A DNA stretch of 64,000 nt from Streptomyces djakartensis (GCF_014651075.1 NZ_BMWE01000007.1:1-64000), one strand, 5' to 3'; positions 52,940-61,913 are shown, counted from the first letter of the stretch. Made by a program: numbers and translations. The notes: a model not told the origin generated them from the sequence alone.

Positions 52940-54322
52940 ATGGGGGACTACCGGCGCATCGCCGACCTGATCGCCGACGACATCACCACGGGGCGGCTCA
53001 AGCCCGGCCAACGGCTGCCGCCGCAGCGGGCGTTCGCGCGGCGCCGCGGAATCGCACCGTCCACGGCCGGGCGGGTCTACGGCGAACTCGTCCGGCGCGG
53101 GCTGGTCGTCGGCGAGGTCGGGCGCGGCACCTTCGTGCGGGCCGCGCCGGCGGAGTCCGCGGGGCGTGCGCTCGCCGAGCCGGGCCCGGCCGACGCTCCC
53201 GTCAACATGCAGCTCAACTACCCCAGCGCGCCCGGCCAGGAGGAGCTGCTGGCGCCTGTTCTGGCGCCGCTGCTGCGTCCCGACGTGCTGGCCGAGGCGC
53301 TGCTGCCGGCCGCCGCCACCGGTACCGCGGCCGCCCGGGAGGCCGCGGCCGCTCTCCTCGCCACACCCGGCTGGCGCCCCGACCCTGATCGGCTGCTGTT
53401 CACCGGCAACGCCCGTCAGGCCATCGCCGCCGTCCTGGCCTCCCTGGTCCGGCCGGGCGGCCGGGTCGGCGTGGAGCAGCTGACGTATCCGCTGGTGAAG
53501 GAGATCGCGGCGCGGCTGGCCATCACGCTGGTGCCGTTGGCCGGTGACCGGGCCGGGCTGCTCCCGGAGGCCGTCGCCGCCGCGCACCGTACGGCCCCCT
53601 TGTCCGCTCTCTACCTGCAGCCGGCGCTGCACAATCCGACGTCCCTGCGGACGAGCGGGCCACGCCTGCTGCAACTCGCGCAGCTGGCACACGACTTGAA
53701 CCTGCCCGTCGTGGAGGACCGCATCTGGTCCTTCCTGGTCGGGCCGGACGACCGGCACGGGCGTGGGGAGTGCCTCGGCCCGGTCGACCCCCTCGCCGCG
53801 CACGCCCCCGCCCTCACTCATGTCGTCGACGGCCTCTCCAAGCGGGTCGCGCCGGGGCTCACCGTCGGTTTTCTCGTCGTGCCGCCGCACCGGGTCGGTG
53901 CGGTGGCCGGTGCGGTGCGGTCGGGTGGGTGGAGCGCGGGGCGGTTCGCGCTGGAGGCGGCCGTGCGGTGGGCCGGGGAGGGGATCGTGGCGCGGCTGAC
54001 CGAGGCCAAGCGGGCGGACGCGACGCGCAGGCAGCGCATCCTCGCCCAGGAACTCGACGGCTTCGCCGTCCGGTCCGCCCCGCGCGCCTACTTCGCCTGG
54101 TGGGAGCTGCCGGCCCCGTGGCGCGCGGACACCTTCACGGCTGCCGCCGCCGCGCACGGCATCGCCCTCACACCCGGCCCCGCCTTCGCCGTCACCCCGG
54201 GGCACACGCCCGACGCCGTCCGGCTGGGTCTCGCTTCGGCCGGGGAGCGAGACCTGCGGCGGGCGCTGCGGACGCTGGCGCATATCGCCGCGCGGCGGGG
54301 CGGGGGCCGTGCCGGGCTGTGA
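52940..54322 (+). CDS. MocR-family regulator (GntR HTH fused to aminotransferase-like domain)
   Basis: 460 residues. An N-terminal winged helix (IADLIADDITTGRLKPGQRLPPQRAFARRRGIAPSTAGRVYGELVRRGLV) is followed by a linker and a fold-type I aminotransferase domain. The PLP lysine is in LSKRVAPGLTVGFL, and the YLQPALHNPTSL region matches the family NPxG-like loop. Such proteins sense PLP, GABA or related amines. The ATG at 52940 follows GGGGGAGA. Directly upstream, the repeated CTCGGTGCAAT sites and the divergent hydrolase indicate self- and cross-regulation. Confidence 0.9.
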   Translation: MGDYRRIADLIADDITTGRLKPGQRLPPQRAFARRRGIAPSTAGRVYGELVRRGLVVGEVGRGTFVRAAPAESAGRALAEPGPADAPVNMQLNYPSAPGQEELLAPVLAPLLRPDVLAEALLPAAATGTAAAREAAAALLATPGWRPDPDRLLFTGNARQAIAAVLASLVRPGGRVGVEQLTYPLVKEIAARLAITLVPLAGDRAGLLPEAVAAAHRTAPLSALYLQPALHNPTSLRTSGPRLLQLAQLAHDLNLPVVEDRIWSFLVGPDDRHGRGECLGPVDPLAAHAPALTHVVDGLSKRVAPGLTVGFLVVPPHRVGAVAGAVRSGGWSAGRFALEAAVRWAGEGIVARLTEAKRADATRRQRILAQELDGFAVRSAPRAYFAWWELPAPWRADTFTAAAAAHGIALTPGPAFAVTPGHTPDAVRLGLASAGERDLRRALRTLAHIAARRGGGRAGL

Positions 54323-54430
54323 GGACAAGGGGGCGAGCGCCAGTCGTGCCGGGGGCGCCGCCGGGCGCGGCCGGGGGCTGCGCTTCGGCTGCGGAGTGGG
54401 GGCGGCGGCGGGCGCCGGGTCCGGTCGGGA

Positions 54431-55450
54431 TCAGTCCGGTCCCGGCTGCGGAGCGGGCGCCGCGGGTGCGGGATCGGGTCGGCGCGTGGCGCGGCGGGGG
54501 CCGTAGCGGCCCGTGAGCCAGGAGGTGAGCGCCACCGTCAGGCCGAGGCCGATGAGCAGCCAGGACACCGTGCGCAGGGTTTCCGTAAGGGCGTCGTAGA
54601 CCGCGCCCGCGGCCGGGCGGTGGAGCGGGTCGGGCAGGTCGGCGAGGGTGAGGCGGCGGCCGATCGCGACGGCGAGGAAGAGGAGCCCGCCGCCCAGCGC
54701 CGTGCCGAGGCCGAGGGCGGTGACCGCGCGGCGACGGCACGCGGCGACGGCGATCCCGGCGACGGCGAACACGGCGGCGGTGAGCGGCAGCCACAAGGCG
54801 GCGGTGTCCAGCACCCGGTACCCCTTGCGCAGTCGGTCCACGTCCGCGGCCGGGAGCACCCGGACGCGGGTGTGCGTGACCGGGATGTGCTGGGCGAACG
54901 GCGCGTGTTCTTCGATGAGTCGGCGTTTGACCCGGGCGGCGACCGGAGCGAGGTCGACGGTGACCGCCGTCGCGTGCGCCCGGTCGTCGCGCAGGGCGTG
55001 CACCACGGCGGTGTGGACGGTCCGGTTCGCCGTCTCCCAGGCCGTGCGGAACGCCTCGGTCCGGGTGAACGAGCGCACCGCGTCGTGCACGAAGGGCCCG
55101 GCCGCGCCGCGCAGCGGACCGCTGCCGAGCTCATGCCCGGCCCTGCGCATGATGCCGTCCCCGATGGCGTCCGCGGCCGCGCGCCGCACGTCCGGGTCGG
55201 CGGCGAGCGGCGCCGTCGCACGGACGTAGCGGCCGGTGTCGGTCAGTCCGTGCGCCCAGGACGCGAGCGCGCCGAACGGCAGCAGCAGGCACGCGAGGGC
55301 CGGCAGAACGGCCGACAGGGCGTTCCGCAGTCGGGGAGGCGCCCTCTCGGGTACGGGCGTCGGGCCGCGCTCGGTCACCCTTCCAGACAAGGCGCCGCCG
55401 GTCCGGCCCGCGAGCGGGCGTGACTGCATTCGGCCCCGTATACGGCTCAC
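54431..55450 (-). CDS. Membrane protein with long extracytoplasmic loop, unknown family
   Basis: 339 residues. A hydrophobic helix near 45-65 (LPALACLLLPFGALASW) is followed by about 130 residues rich in Asp/Arg/His (VRRAAADAIGDGIMRRAG) outside the membrane, then three helices (about 210-230, 238-260 and 285-305), and a Pro/Ala-rich tail. I do not recognise the family. The start is uncertain: the first Met at 55450, Met8, or an internal GTG before TERGPTP are all possible. It lies 3 bases after the next gene's stop, on the same strand. Confidence 0.7.
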   Translation of the reverse strand: MSRIRGRMQSRPLAGRTGGALSGRVTERGPTPVPERAPPRLRNALSAVLPALACLLLPFGALASWAHGLTDTGRYVRATAPLAADPDVRRAAADAIGDGIMRRAGHELGSGPLRGAAGPFVHDAVRSFTRTEAFRTAWETANRTVHTAVVHALRDDRAHATAVTVDLAPVAARVKRRLIEEHAPFAQHIPVTHTRVRVLPAADVDRLRKGYRVLDTAALWLPLTAAVFAVAGIAVAACRRRAVTALGLGTALGGGLLFLAVAIGRRLTLADLPDPLHRPAAGAVYDALTETLRTVSWLLIGLGLTVALTSWLTGRYGPRRATRRPDPAPAAPAPQPGPD

Positions 55451-55453
55451 CTA

Positions 55454-55915
55454 TCAGCCGATGCGGCGGCCGGCGGCGTCCTCGTGCGTGTAGTAGCGGT
55501 AGAACATGATCGCGAGGACGCCCGCCCCGACGGCCAGCCCCAGCCACATGGACCACAGCACGGAAAGGCCGGACTGGCTGATGAGGAAGCCTGCCGCACA
55601 GCCCGTGAAGGCGAACCAGAGCGCCGCGTGCAGTTCGCGGGGCAGCCTCGGGCCGAACTGCCACACGGCGGCGAACAGCACGGCGAACACCAGCGCGGTG
55701 ACGAAGCCGAACAGGAGGTTCCAGCCCGTGACGGGACCTCCGTAGCGACGGTTCGCCGCGGCCCAGTAGCCGTAGATCAGCCCGAGGACGACGGGCACCG
55801 CGACCCTGGCCACCGCGTGGGTCCGCGCGCTGAAGACGTCGGGTGTACGGCGCTGCGCGGGACGCTGCGGGAGTTCCCTGGTCACCTTGCGTGAGGCGGG
55901 TGCCGCGTGAGCCAT
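55454..55915 (-). CDS. Small membrane protein, unknown family
   Basis: 153 residues: a basic N-terminus, four hydrophobic helices (VARVAVPVVLGLIYGYWAA; LLFGFVTALVFAVLFAAVW; LHAALWFAFTGCAAGFLI; SMWLGLAVGAGVLAIMFYRYY) and a short acidic C-terminus. A clear GGAGAG precedes the ATG at 55915. The next gene downstream begins within 3 bases, so they probably form an operon. Function unknown. Confidence 0.78.
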   Translation of the reverse strand: MAHAAPASRKVTRELPQRPAQRRTPDVFSARTHAVARVAVPVVLGLIYGYWAAANRRYGGPVTGWNLLFGFVTALVFAVLFAAVWQFGPRLPRELHAALWFAFTGCAAGFLISQSGLSVLWSMWLGLAVGAGVLAIMFYRYYTHEDAAGRRIG

Positions 55916-56088
55916 GAGAGCTCTCCTCTCTCCCTGCCCCTGGCTACCAGGGCACACCGCCCGGCTGCCGCCGGCAACTCGGCGGGCGAAAACCCCCGAA
56001 GGCGGGCGTTTGCGGTCCTGAGGGCCCTCCTTTGCAGCCGCACCGGTTACCGTGCTGCGGTACGTGATCGACCGGGGGAGGGGACGAG

Positions 56089-57150
56089 ATGCCCGGAACA
56101 GTGCTGCTGCTGGCGGCCTCGCCGGTGGGCAAGGGGCGTCTGGTGGACGCCGCCTCCGTGCTGCCCGTCCTGGCCGCCGTCCCACCGGCCGTACTGTCCG
56201 GAACGGACACCGCGAACGTCGTCGAGCTCGCCGACCCACTGGAGCCGCAGGCCGTCCTGACCCGGCTGCGCGCCGCCGCCGCGGTCCCGGGCCCGCTCAC
56301 GGTGTTCGTCACGGGTCAGCTCGTGCTCGACCGCCGCCAGCACCTGCCGCATCTCGCACTGGCCCGCACCACCGCCTCCACCGCCCGCTACACGGCGTTC
56401 CCCTGGCACTGGTTCCGGGACGAACTGCGGCTGCGGCCGGCCGGGGCCACGACGTTCGTGCTCGACCTGCACGCGGACGCCGAGACCTGGGAGCTGCTGC
56501 GCGGCACGCCGCTGGACCTGGGCCGGGGCAACGCCGTCCACGGCCGGATCGCGCCACCGCCGTCCAGACGCACGGTCGCGGCTCCGGCGTACATGAAGGC
56601 CGTCGCGACGATCCTGCGCAGCGGGTTCCGGCCGCCGGTGGAGCAGCTGCACCAGCAGGCGCTGGCCCGTATCGCGCCGGAGAGCGCGGGCACGGACATC
56701 GTGATCAGCACGTCGGGCCCGTCGGCGGGTGATCCGCACGCCGCCATCACCGCCGCCGTCCAGTCCGGCCGCCACTCCGAGGCCGACACGCTCGCCGCCC
56801 GGCACGAGCAGGCCGCCGTCGCCGCGCACGGGCCCGTTTCCGAGGAGGCCCTGCACTGGGCCGAGGTCCGGGCGGACCTGGCGATGTTCGCCGGGGACGC
56901 GGCCCGCAGCTGCCACACCTGGCTGACGGTGGCCCACGCCCGCCTGAACGCCGGGCAGGCGTTCGACGCGCCCGCCGTCGAGGCCGCGGTGGACCGGGCC
57001 CACCACCAGTGGGGCCAGGTCCGCGACACCGCCCGCGCCCGCGAACTGGGCGCCGCGCTCGTCGAGTTGCGGGAGCGGGTCCCCGGGCGGCGCGAGGGCG
57101 CCCTGAACCACGTCCAGCGGCAGTTGCGGCAGTTGCAGGCCCAGGGCTGA
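56089..57150 (+). CDS. Hypothetical protein, possibly with a TPR-like C-terminal helical region
   Basis: 353 residues. The N-terminal 190 residues look like a compact alpha/beta domain (MPGTVLLLAASPVGKGRLVDAASVLPVLAAVP; LTVFVTGQLVLDRRQHLPHLAL; TTFVLDLHADAETWELL). From about 200 to the end the sequence is helix-rich (ITAAVQSGRHSEADTLAARHEQAAVAAHG; RARELGAALVELRERVPGRREG), fitting a degenerate TPR. I do not recognise the family, and no catalytic motif is visible. GGGAGGGG precedes the start. It is oriented towards the peptide/HTH-TPR pair but is separated from it by a hairpin. Confidence 0.75.
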   Translation: MPGTVLLLAASPVGKGRLVDAASVLPVLAAVPPAVLSGTDTANVVELADPLEPQAVLTRLRAAAAVPGPLTVFVTGQLVLDRRQHLPHLALARTTASTARYTAFPWHWFRDELRLRPAGATTFVLDLHADAETWELLRGTPLDLGRGNAVHGRIAPPPSRRTVAAPAYMKAVATILRSGFRPPVEQLHQQALARIAPESAGTDIVISTSGPSAGDPHAAITAAVQSGRHSEADTLAARHEQAAVAAHGPVSEEALHWAEVRADLAMFAGDAARSCHTWLTVAHARLNAGQAFDAPAVEAAVDRAHHQWGQVRDTARARELGAALVELRERVPGRREGALNHVQRQLRQLQAQG

Positions 57151-57196
57151 GTACGCGCGGGCCATCCCGCCTCGATTTCGCGCTGACCAGGCAAGT

Positions 57197-57214
57197 CGCG
57201 GACACCGGTCCGCG
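57197..57214. terminator. Short hairpin between hypothetical and secreted-peptide genes
   Basis: CGCGGAC (57197-57203) and GTCCGCG (57208-57214) with loop ACCG, between the convergent stops at 57150 and 57263. Confidence 0.6.
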
Positions 57215-57262
57215 GCCTCCTCGAGCATTCCCCGCCCGATCCGGCCGCCGGGTCGGCGCCCC

Positions 57263-57433
57263 TTAGGGGGTGTCCCCGGCTCCCTGGGCCTCGAACCGGA
57301 CACCGGTGGGTTCCGGGGGCCCCGCCGCTCTCGCCGGACCCGCGTTCCCCGCCAGCAGCAGCGTGGCGATGGCCACGGCGGCGGCGGTGAGACCTCTGGC
57401 GTACCGCTCGGCGGTGCGTGTGCGTTGGAGCAC
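57263..57433 (-). CDS. Small secreted peptide, candidate signal precursor for the adjacent HTH-TPR regulator
   Basis: A 56-codon gene. GTG 57433 is preceded by GAGG (57439-57442) with a 5-base spacer. The product opens with an Arg-rich n-region (MLQRTRTAERYARG), then a hydrophobic core (LTAAAVAIATLLLAG) and a signal-peptidase site at Ala-Arg-Ala|Ala. The mature part is only about 20 residues, AGPPEPTGVRFEAQGAGDTP. It is transcribed away from the HTH-TPR regulator and shares with it a 24-bp palindrome. This resembles propeptide/regulator pairs of the RRNPP quorum-sensing type. Alternatives are a structural secreted peptide or chance. I found no homologue by memory. Confidence 0.6.
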   Translation of the reverse strand: MLQRTRTAERYARGLTAAAVAIATLLLAGNAGPARAAGPPEPTGVRFEAQGAGDTP

Positions 57434-57469
57434 GGCGACCTCGCAACTGGGGCGGTGACTTCGACAGCA

Positions 57470-57502
57470 GAGGGTTAAGCGTGCTTAACCCTCGGTTTAA
57501 CC
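57470..57502. promoter_or_regulatory. Operator between peptide gene and HTH-TPR regulator
   Basis: A perfect inverted repeat with 11-base arms GAGGGTTAAGC (57470-57480) and GCTTAACCCTC (57483-57493) around GT, followed immediately by a pseudo-palindrome GGTTTAACC (57494-57502). AT-rich TTAA cores in a 72% GC region are distinctive. The symmetry axis is 48 bases from the peptide start and 67 from the regulator start, so one dimeric regulator could control both. Confidence 0.75.
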
Positions 57503-57548
57503 TAGGGGCTGTCCGAGCCGAACGGCAAGAGGCACAAGGGGAGTTGGC

Positions 57549-58892
57549 GTGGGGGAGCGTGACGATCCGGGGACCATCGGGCGCCGGGTGCAGCGATTGC
57601 GTGTCGAACGGGGACTGACGCAACGGCAGCTGGCGGAACCCGTGTACACCCCCGCCTACATCTCCACCCTGGAGTCGGGCCGGGTGCGGCCCTCCGACGA
57701 CGCCCTGCGGCATCTCGCCGGGCGGCTCGGCGTCGCCTTCGACGAGCTCGCCACCGGGCGCTCCGCCCGGCTCGTGACCGAGCTGCGGCTGCGGCTGACC
57801 GAGGCGCAGCGGACCCTCGCGGCGGGTGAGGCGGAGGCGGCCGCGGAGCAGTACGGCACGCTGCTCGCCGAGGCCGAGGCGAACGGGCTGGTGGCGGAAC
57901 AGGCCGCCGCGCTGCTGGGACTCGGCGAGTGCGCCCTGGAGACGGGCGAACTCGTGGCGGGCCGGCAGTACTTCGAACGGGCCGAGGAACGCCTGGCCGG
58001 CGCGCCGCTGCCCGCCCGGGTGCCCGCCCTGCGCGGCCGGGCCGTCGCGCACTACCTCGCCGGGGAACTCCGGTACGCCGTCTACCTGCTGGAGTCCGGC
58101 ATCGACGAGCTGAACCGTGGTGGACTGCACGACCCTGACGCGCTGCTGCTGCTGTACGCCAGCGCCATCGGTCCGTACATGGACATGGGCGCGCACGCGC
58201 GAGCCGCCCAGGCCGCCGAACTGGCCCTCGCGCTCGCCCCGCGGTCCGGCGACCCGGCCCTGGTCGCCCGCATGCACCGTTCGGTCGCCCGCACCCTGGT
58301 CGCCGAGGGCCGGCACGCCGAGGCCGACGCCTCACTCGCCAAGGCCGCCGAGCTGTACCGCGGCCTGCAGATCCGCACCGAACTCGCCAACTGTCACTGG
58401 ATGCGCGGTTACGTCTACGCCCAGGACGGTCGACTGGAGCGTGCGGAGAGCGAGTTGCGGGAGGCGCTCGGCATGCTGTCGGCCAGGCGCGCCGCCCTCT
58501 ACAGCAGTCAGGTCACCGTCGAGCTGGCCGACGTACTGCACCGGAGCGGCAAGTCGGACGAGGCGGCGGCCCTGCTGCACGGGGTCCTCGACGACCTGTC
58601 CCCCGAGCGCGGCGCCGTCCACTCCGCCGCCGCGCACCGGCTGCTCGGCATCATCGCCGAGGACGCCCGCCGGACCGAGGAGGCCGAGGAGCACTACGTG
58701 CGCGCGCTGAGCCTGCTGGAGCGGGCGGGCGCGGCCGGTGACCTGGCCGACCTGTGCCGGCTGCTGGGTGACCTGCTGCGCCGCACCGGGCGGGTGGAGG
58801 CGGCCCTGGACGCCTACCGGACCGGCCTCGGCCACCGCACGGCCCCCGGCACGACCACGCTGGGCCCCGCACCCGCACAGCCTCCTCTGTGA
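57549..58892 (+). CDS. HTH (XRE) - tetratricopeptide repeat transcriptional regulator
   Basis: 447 residues. The HTH occupies about 10-70 (LRVERGLTQRQLAEPVYTPAYISTLESGRVRPSDDALRHLA). The remainder is a continuous TPR-type superhelix; consecutive helix pairs keep the Ala/Gly/Leu-x-x-Tyr-like spacing (AEAEANGLVAEQAAALLGLGECALETGELVAGRQYFERAEERL; LAEHEEM-like later pairs). HTH plus TPR is the architecture of RRNPP/Rap-Rgg-PlcR receptors, which bind short peptides in the TPR cavity. GTG 57549 has GGGGAG upstream. It is divergent from the secreted-peptide gene across a perfect palindrome. A metabolite- or protein-sensing role is the alternative. Confidence 0.85.
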   Translation: MGERDDPGTIGRRVQRLRVERGLTQRQLAEPVYTPAYISTLESGRVRPSDDALRHLAGRLGVAFDELATGRSARLVTELRLRLTEAQRTLAAGEAEAAAEQYGTLLAEAEANGLVAEQAAALLGLGECALETGELVAGRQYFERAEERLAGAPLPARVPALRGRAVAHYLAGELRYAVYLLESGIDELNRGGLHDPDALLLLYASAIGPYMDMGAHARAAQAAELALALAPRSGDPALVARMHRSVARTLVAEGRHAEADASLAKAAELYRGLQIRTELANCHWMRGYVYAQDGRLERAESELREALGMLSARRAALYSSQVTVELADVLHRSGKSDEAAALLHGVLDDLSPERGAVHSAAAHRLLGIIAEDARRTEEAEEHYVRALSLLERAGAAGDLADLCRLLGDLLRRTGRVEAALDAYRTGLGHRTAPGTTTLGPAPAQPPL

Positions 58893-59070
58893 GGGGCCGC
58901 GTCGATGCCCCGAGGGGGAGGCTTGGCGCCTGCGAGAAGCGCTGCGCGCCGTGTACCGGCCGGGGCTTGCGCGCACGGGTTTCGCCCCACCGGCGACGGG
59001 TAGTCGGGCCACGTTCCGGGCGCGGACTCGTCGACGGTGCGGGCCGGGACGAGGGAAGGAGGCGGTGGTC

Positions 59071-59856
59071 GTGCGGCCCAGGGACGACTCCCCAGGCGCC
59101 TGCGGCGACGGCCCCGACCCCCGCCGCGCCAGGGACGGTGAGCCGGACTCCGACGCGTTCGCGGCCGCCGACGCGATCGCCGCACGAGTACGCGGTGCCG
59201 AACCCGAAGAGGTGCCGGGGCGGCTGTGCGAGGTGGCGGTGGAGCTCCTGCCGGTGACCGGCGCGAGTGTGTCGCTGCGCAGTGACGGCATGCCCGTCCA
59301 GGTGAGCGCGAGCAGTGAGCGTGCCGCGCACCTGGCACAGATCCAGGCGACGCTGGGTGACGGACCCTGCCGGAGCGCGGTGGAGGAGGGGGCACCCGTG
59401 CTCGCCTGCGACCTGACGAGCCCCCGGGACGCCGGCCGCTGGCCGGTCTTCGCCCAGCAGGCGACGGCGGCCGGGGTGCGTGCCGTGTACGCGGTGCCGC
59501 TGGGCAGCGACGCGGTGTGCGTGGGGACCCTCGACCTGTACCGCGACAGCCCCGGCGCGCTCACCGACCGCCAGCTGGGCGTGGCCCGCCTGGTGGCCGG
59601 TGCCATGACGGCGGAGCTGATGTCGCTGCCGCGCGGTGACGAGGCGGAGTCGCGCGGCGGGCAGGCGTGGCTCTGCGGCCTGGCCGTCGGCCACGACGAG
59701 GTCCACCAGGCCGTCGGCATGATCATGGCGCAGCTCGGCGTCGGCGCCGACGACGCGCTGGCGCGGCTGCGGGGAGACGCCTTCGCGCGCGGGTGCACGG
59801 TCCTCGAGGTGGCGCACGACGTGATCACCCACCACAGACGCCTCGAGCGGGAGTAG
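59071..59856 (+). CDS. GAF-ANTAR RNA-binding antiterminator-type protein
   Basis: 261 residues. A GAF domain (about 30-180; VELLPVTGASVSLRSDGMPVQVSASSERAAHLAQIQATLGDGPCRSA) precedes an ANTAR domain at the end (VHQAVGMIMAQLGVGADDALARLRGDAFARGCTVLEVAHDVI), which binds paired hexaloop RNA hairpins and promotes antitermination. The open frame extends far upstream, but the GTG at 59071 with AAGGAGG 8 bases before gives a normal N-terminus. No sensor kinase is adjacent. Its RNA targets are not identifiable in this window. Confidence 0.88.
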   Translation: MRPRDDSPGACGDGPDPRRARDGEPDSDAFAAADAIAARVRGAEPEEVPGRLCEVAVELLPVTGASVSLRSDGMPVQVSASSERAAHLAQIQATLGDGPCRSAVEEGAPVLACDLTSPRDAGRWPVFAQQATAAGVRAVYAVPLGSDAVCVGTLDLYRDSPGALTDRQLGVARLVAGAMTAELMSLPRGDEAESRGGQAWLCGLAVGHDEVHQAVGMIMAQLGVGADDALARLRGDAFARGCTVLEVAHDVITHHRRLERE

Positions 59857-59869
59857 CGGCCGGAGCCGG

Positions 59870-60658
59870 TCAGATCTGTGCCCGGCCCTGCTTCCTGATC
59901 TCGGTCAGGCGCTCCGCCCCGAGCCGCACCGCCTGCTGAGTGATCTCCGGATACACCTCGTCGAGTCCGGCGTGGGTGACGGTGATCGCCTCCTCGCCGA
60001 CGCGTACGGCGGCGACGTCGACCGTGAGGTACGTCAGCTCCCTCTCCTCCGTCTCGCCCGCCATGGTGACCCGCAGGGCCTGGCGGGCGTCCCCCGCGGG
60101 AGGCAGCGGCATGTCGGTGACCTGGACGCCCAGGACGTGGCCGCGCGTGGTCGTGGCCGCGAACTGGCCGCACCGGCGCGGCAGGGACTTCAGCCAGGCC
60201 AGGGTGCGGTCGACGTCCGCCGGGGCGTGGGCGGCGATCTGGTAGCGCAGCTGGGCGTCCGTACCGGCGGCGTCCAGCGCGGTCATCGCGCTCGGGCCGG
60301 TCGGGACGCCGAAGAGTTCCTCCGTGTAGAGGGAGTCGAGCAGCCGCTGGCAGTCACGGTCCTCCGTGCGCCCCTTGAGCACGCCGTCCCGCCAGGTCTT
60401 GGCACCGCTCGTCGGTACCCACGGCATCCCCAGATCGGCCTCGGTGACCAGCGCCGCCTGGGCCTGGGCCTGGGTGAGGCCGGCCCCGGAGCCGGGGGGC
60501 CGCTCACCGGCGGGCGAGGCGCTGGTGTGGGTGGCGGAGGCGGAGAACCACCGGGGCCGCGGCTCGTCCCGGAGGGAACAGGAGGCCGTGGACAGCAGGG
60601 CGGTCACGGACAGCGCGGAGGCGACGAGGGCGCGGGAGGTGGCCGGAGGGCAGGGCAT
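59870..60658 (-). CDS. Lipoprotein of unknown function (sensor-domain-like)
   Basis: 262 residues from ATG 60658. The lipobox LSTASC lies at about residue 27-32 after a short hydrophobic stretch, so the mature protein is lipid-anchored. The rest resembles actinobacterial PknH-like sensor or lipoprotein domains (LTQAQAQAALVTEADLGMPWVP; RTLAWLKSLPRRCGQFAATTTRGHVLGVQV; VDVAAVRVGEEAITVTHAG). The function is not assignable. The start was chosen for the signal peptide; the frame stays open for 66 further codons. It converges on the GAF-ANTAR gene. Confidence 0.8.
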   Translation of the reverse strand: MPCPPATSRALVASALSVTALLSTASCSLRDEPRPRWFSASATHTSASPAGERPPGSGAGLTQAQAQAALVTEADLGMPWVPTSGAKTWRDGVLKGRTEDRDCQRLLDSLYTEELFGVPTGPSAMTALDAAGTDAQLRYQIAAHAPADVDRTLAWLKSLPRRCGQFAATTTRGHVLGVQVTDMPLPPAGDARQALRVTMAGETEERELTYLTVDVAAVRVGEEAITVTHAGLDEVYPEITQQAVRLGAERLTEIRKQGRAQI

Positions 60659-60890
60659 CGGGGTGCCTCCTGAGGGGGCGGGGCCCGGTGGGAGCGGGCA
60701 CTCCGAGATCGGGTACGTGCTCTCACGGCACCACCGCGCCGGACGGCAGACCAGCGCGACGGGCTGTTCGGGTGAGACAGGCGCGGGGCGGGACAGGCGT
60801 GGGGCGGAACAGGCCGCTCGTGTGGCTCCCGCGGCAGGCCGTAGGGTCGTCGGCACGGAGTCCCGTGGGACCGGTGGAAGGAGCCTCGCC

Positions 60891-61850
60891 GTGACGGACG
60901 GTCAGCGCATTCCCGTGATCATCGACTGCGACACCGGCGTCGACGACGCCCTGGCCCTGCTGTTCGCCGTACGGCACCCGGCGCTCGACGTCCGCGCGAT
61001 CACCTGCGTCGCCGGGAACACGGACGTGGACGGCGTGGTCCGCAACACCCTGACCGTGCTGGAGCAGGCGGGCGCCGGTGACATCCCCGTCGCCCGGGGC
61101 GCCGAGCGGCCGCTGATCGAGCCCGTGCGGACCGCTCGGCACGTGCACGGGCAGGACGGCATGGGTGACCTGGGGCTGCCCGCCCCGACCCGGGTACCGG
61201 TCGACGTGGACGCGGTGACGCTGCTGCGCCGCGAGATTCTCGCCTCACCGCGGCCGGTCACGATCATCCCCATGGCGCCCCTGACGAACATCGCGCTGCT
61301 GCTGCGGACCCACCCCGAGGTGACCCGCAACATCGAGCGGATCGTGTTCATGGGCGGCGCGGTGGCGACCGGGAACGCCACGCCGGTCGCGGAGTTCAAC
61401 GTCTGGCACGACCCGGAGGCCGCCGCGGTCCTGCTCACCGCGGGCGTGCCGATCACGATGTACGGCCTGGACGTGTTCAAGAAGGTCCTGGTGCCCGCCG
61501 GCGATGTGCAGCGGCTGCGGGCCAGTGCGGAACCGAGCCTGCGGATGGCCGGCGAACTGCTCGCCCACCGTGACCCGGCCACCTCCGGCGACCCCACCCC
61601 CATGGGCGGCCTCGGCGACGCGGGCGCGGTCTGCGCGGTCGTCGACCCGAAGGGCATCACCACCGAGCCCCTGCCGGTCGAGGTCGTCCTGGCCCCGGGC
61701 CCCGCCCGCGGCCAGACGATCGTCGACCGCCGCCCCCGGCCCGGCGAGTCCGAGATCCACCACGGCACCCGCGAACAGCCCCTGGTGGACGTGGCTCTGG
61801 GCGTCGACGCCGAGCGGTACGTGCGGCTGTGGCTGAAGACGGTGGAGTAG
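60891..61850 (+). CDS. Nucleoside hydrolase (IU-nucleoside/ribosylpyrimidine family)
   Basis: 319 residues. The diagnostic Ca-binding motif is DCDTGVDDALAL (about 13-24), together with ITCVAGNTDVDGVVRNTL, IPMAPLTNIALLLRTHPEV, VFMGGAVATGNATPVAEFNVWHDPEAA and the later active-site Asp/His context. It hydrolyses the N-glycosidic bond of ribonucleosides in salvage. GTG 60891 follows GGAAGGAG. A terminator lies directly downstream. Confidence 0.92.
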   Translation: MTDGQRIPVIIDCDTGVDDALALLFAVRHPALDVRAITCVAGNTDVDGVVRNTLTVLEQAGAGDIPVARGAERPLIEPVRTARHVHGQDGMGDLGLPAPTRVPVDVDAVTLLRREILASPRPVTIIPMAPLTNIALLLRTHPEVTRNIERIVFMGGAVATGNATPVAEFNVWHDPEAAAVLLTAGVPITMYGLDVFKKVLVPAGDVQRLRASAEPSLRMAGELLAHRDPATSGDPTPMGGLGDAGAVCAVVDPKGITTEPLPVEVVLAPGPARGQTIVDRRPRPGESEIHHGTREQPLVDVALGVDAERYVRLWLKTVE

Positions 61851-61876
61851 GCCGCCCGTACTCCCGCGGAGCAAGA

Positions 61877-61904
61877 GGGCCCGGGACTGTCCAGCCCCGG
61901 GCCC
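61877..61904. terminator. Bidirectional terminator between nucleoside hydrolase and LAETG genes
   Basis: GGGCCCGGG (61877-61885) pairs with CCCGGGCCC (61896-61904); loop ACTGTCCAGC. It separates two convergent stops. Confidence 0.8.
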
Positions 61905-61913
61905 GTCACCGCG

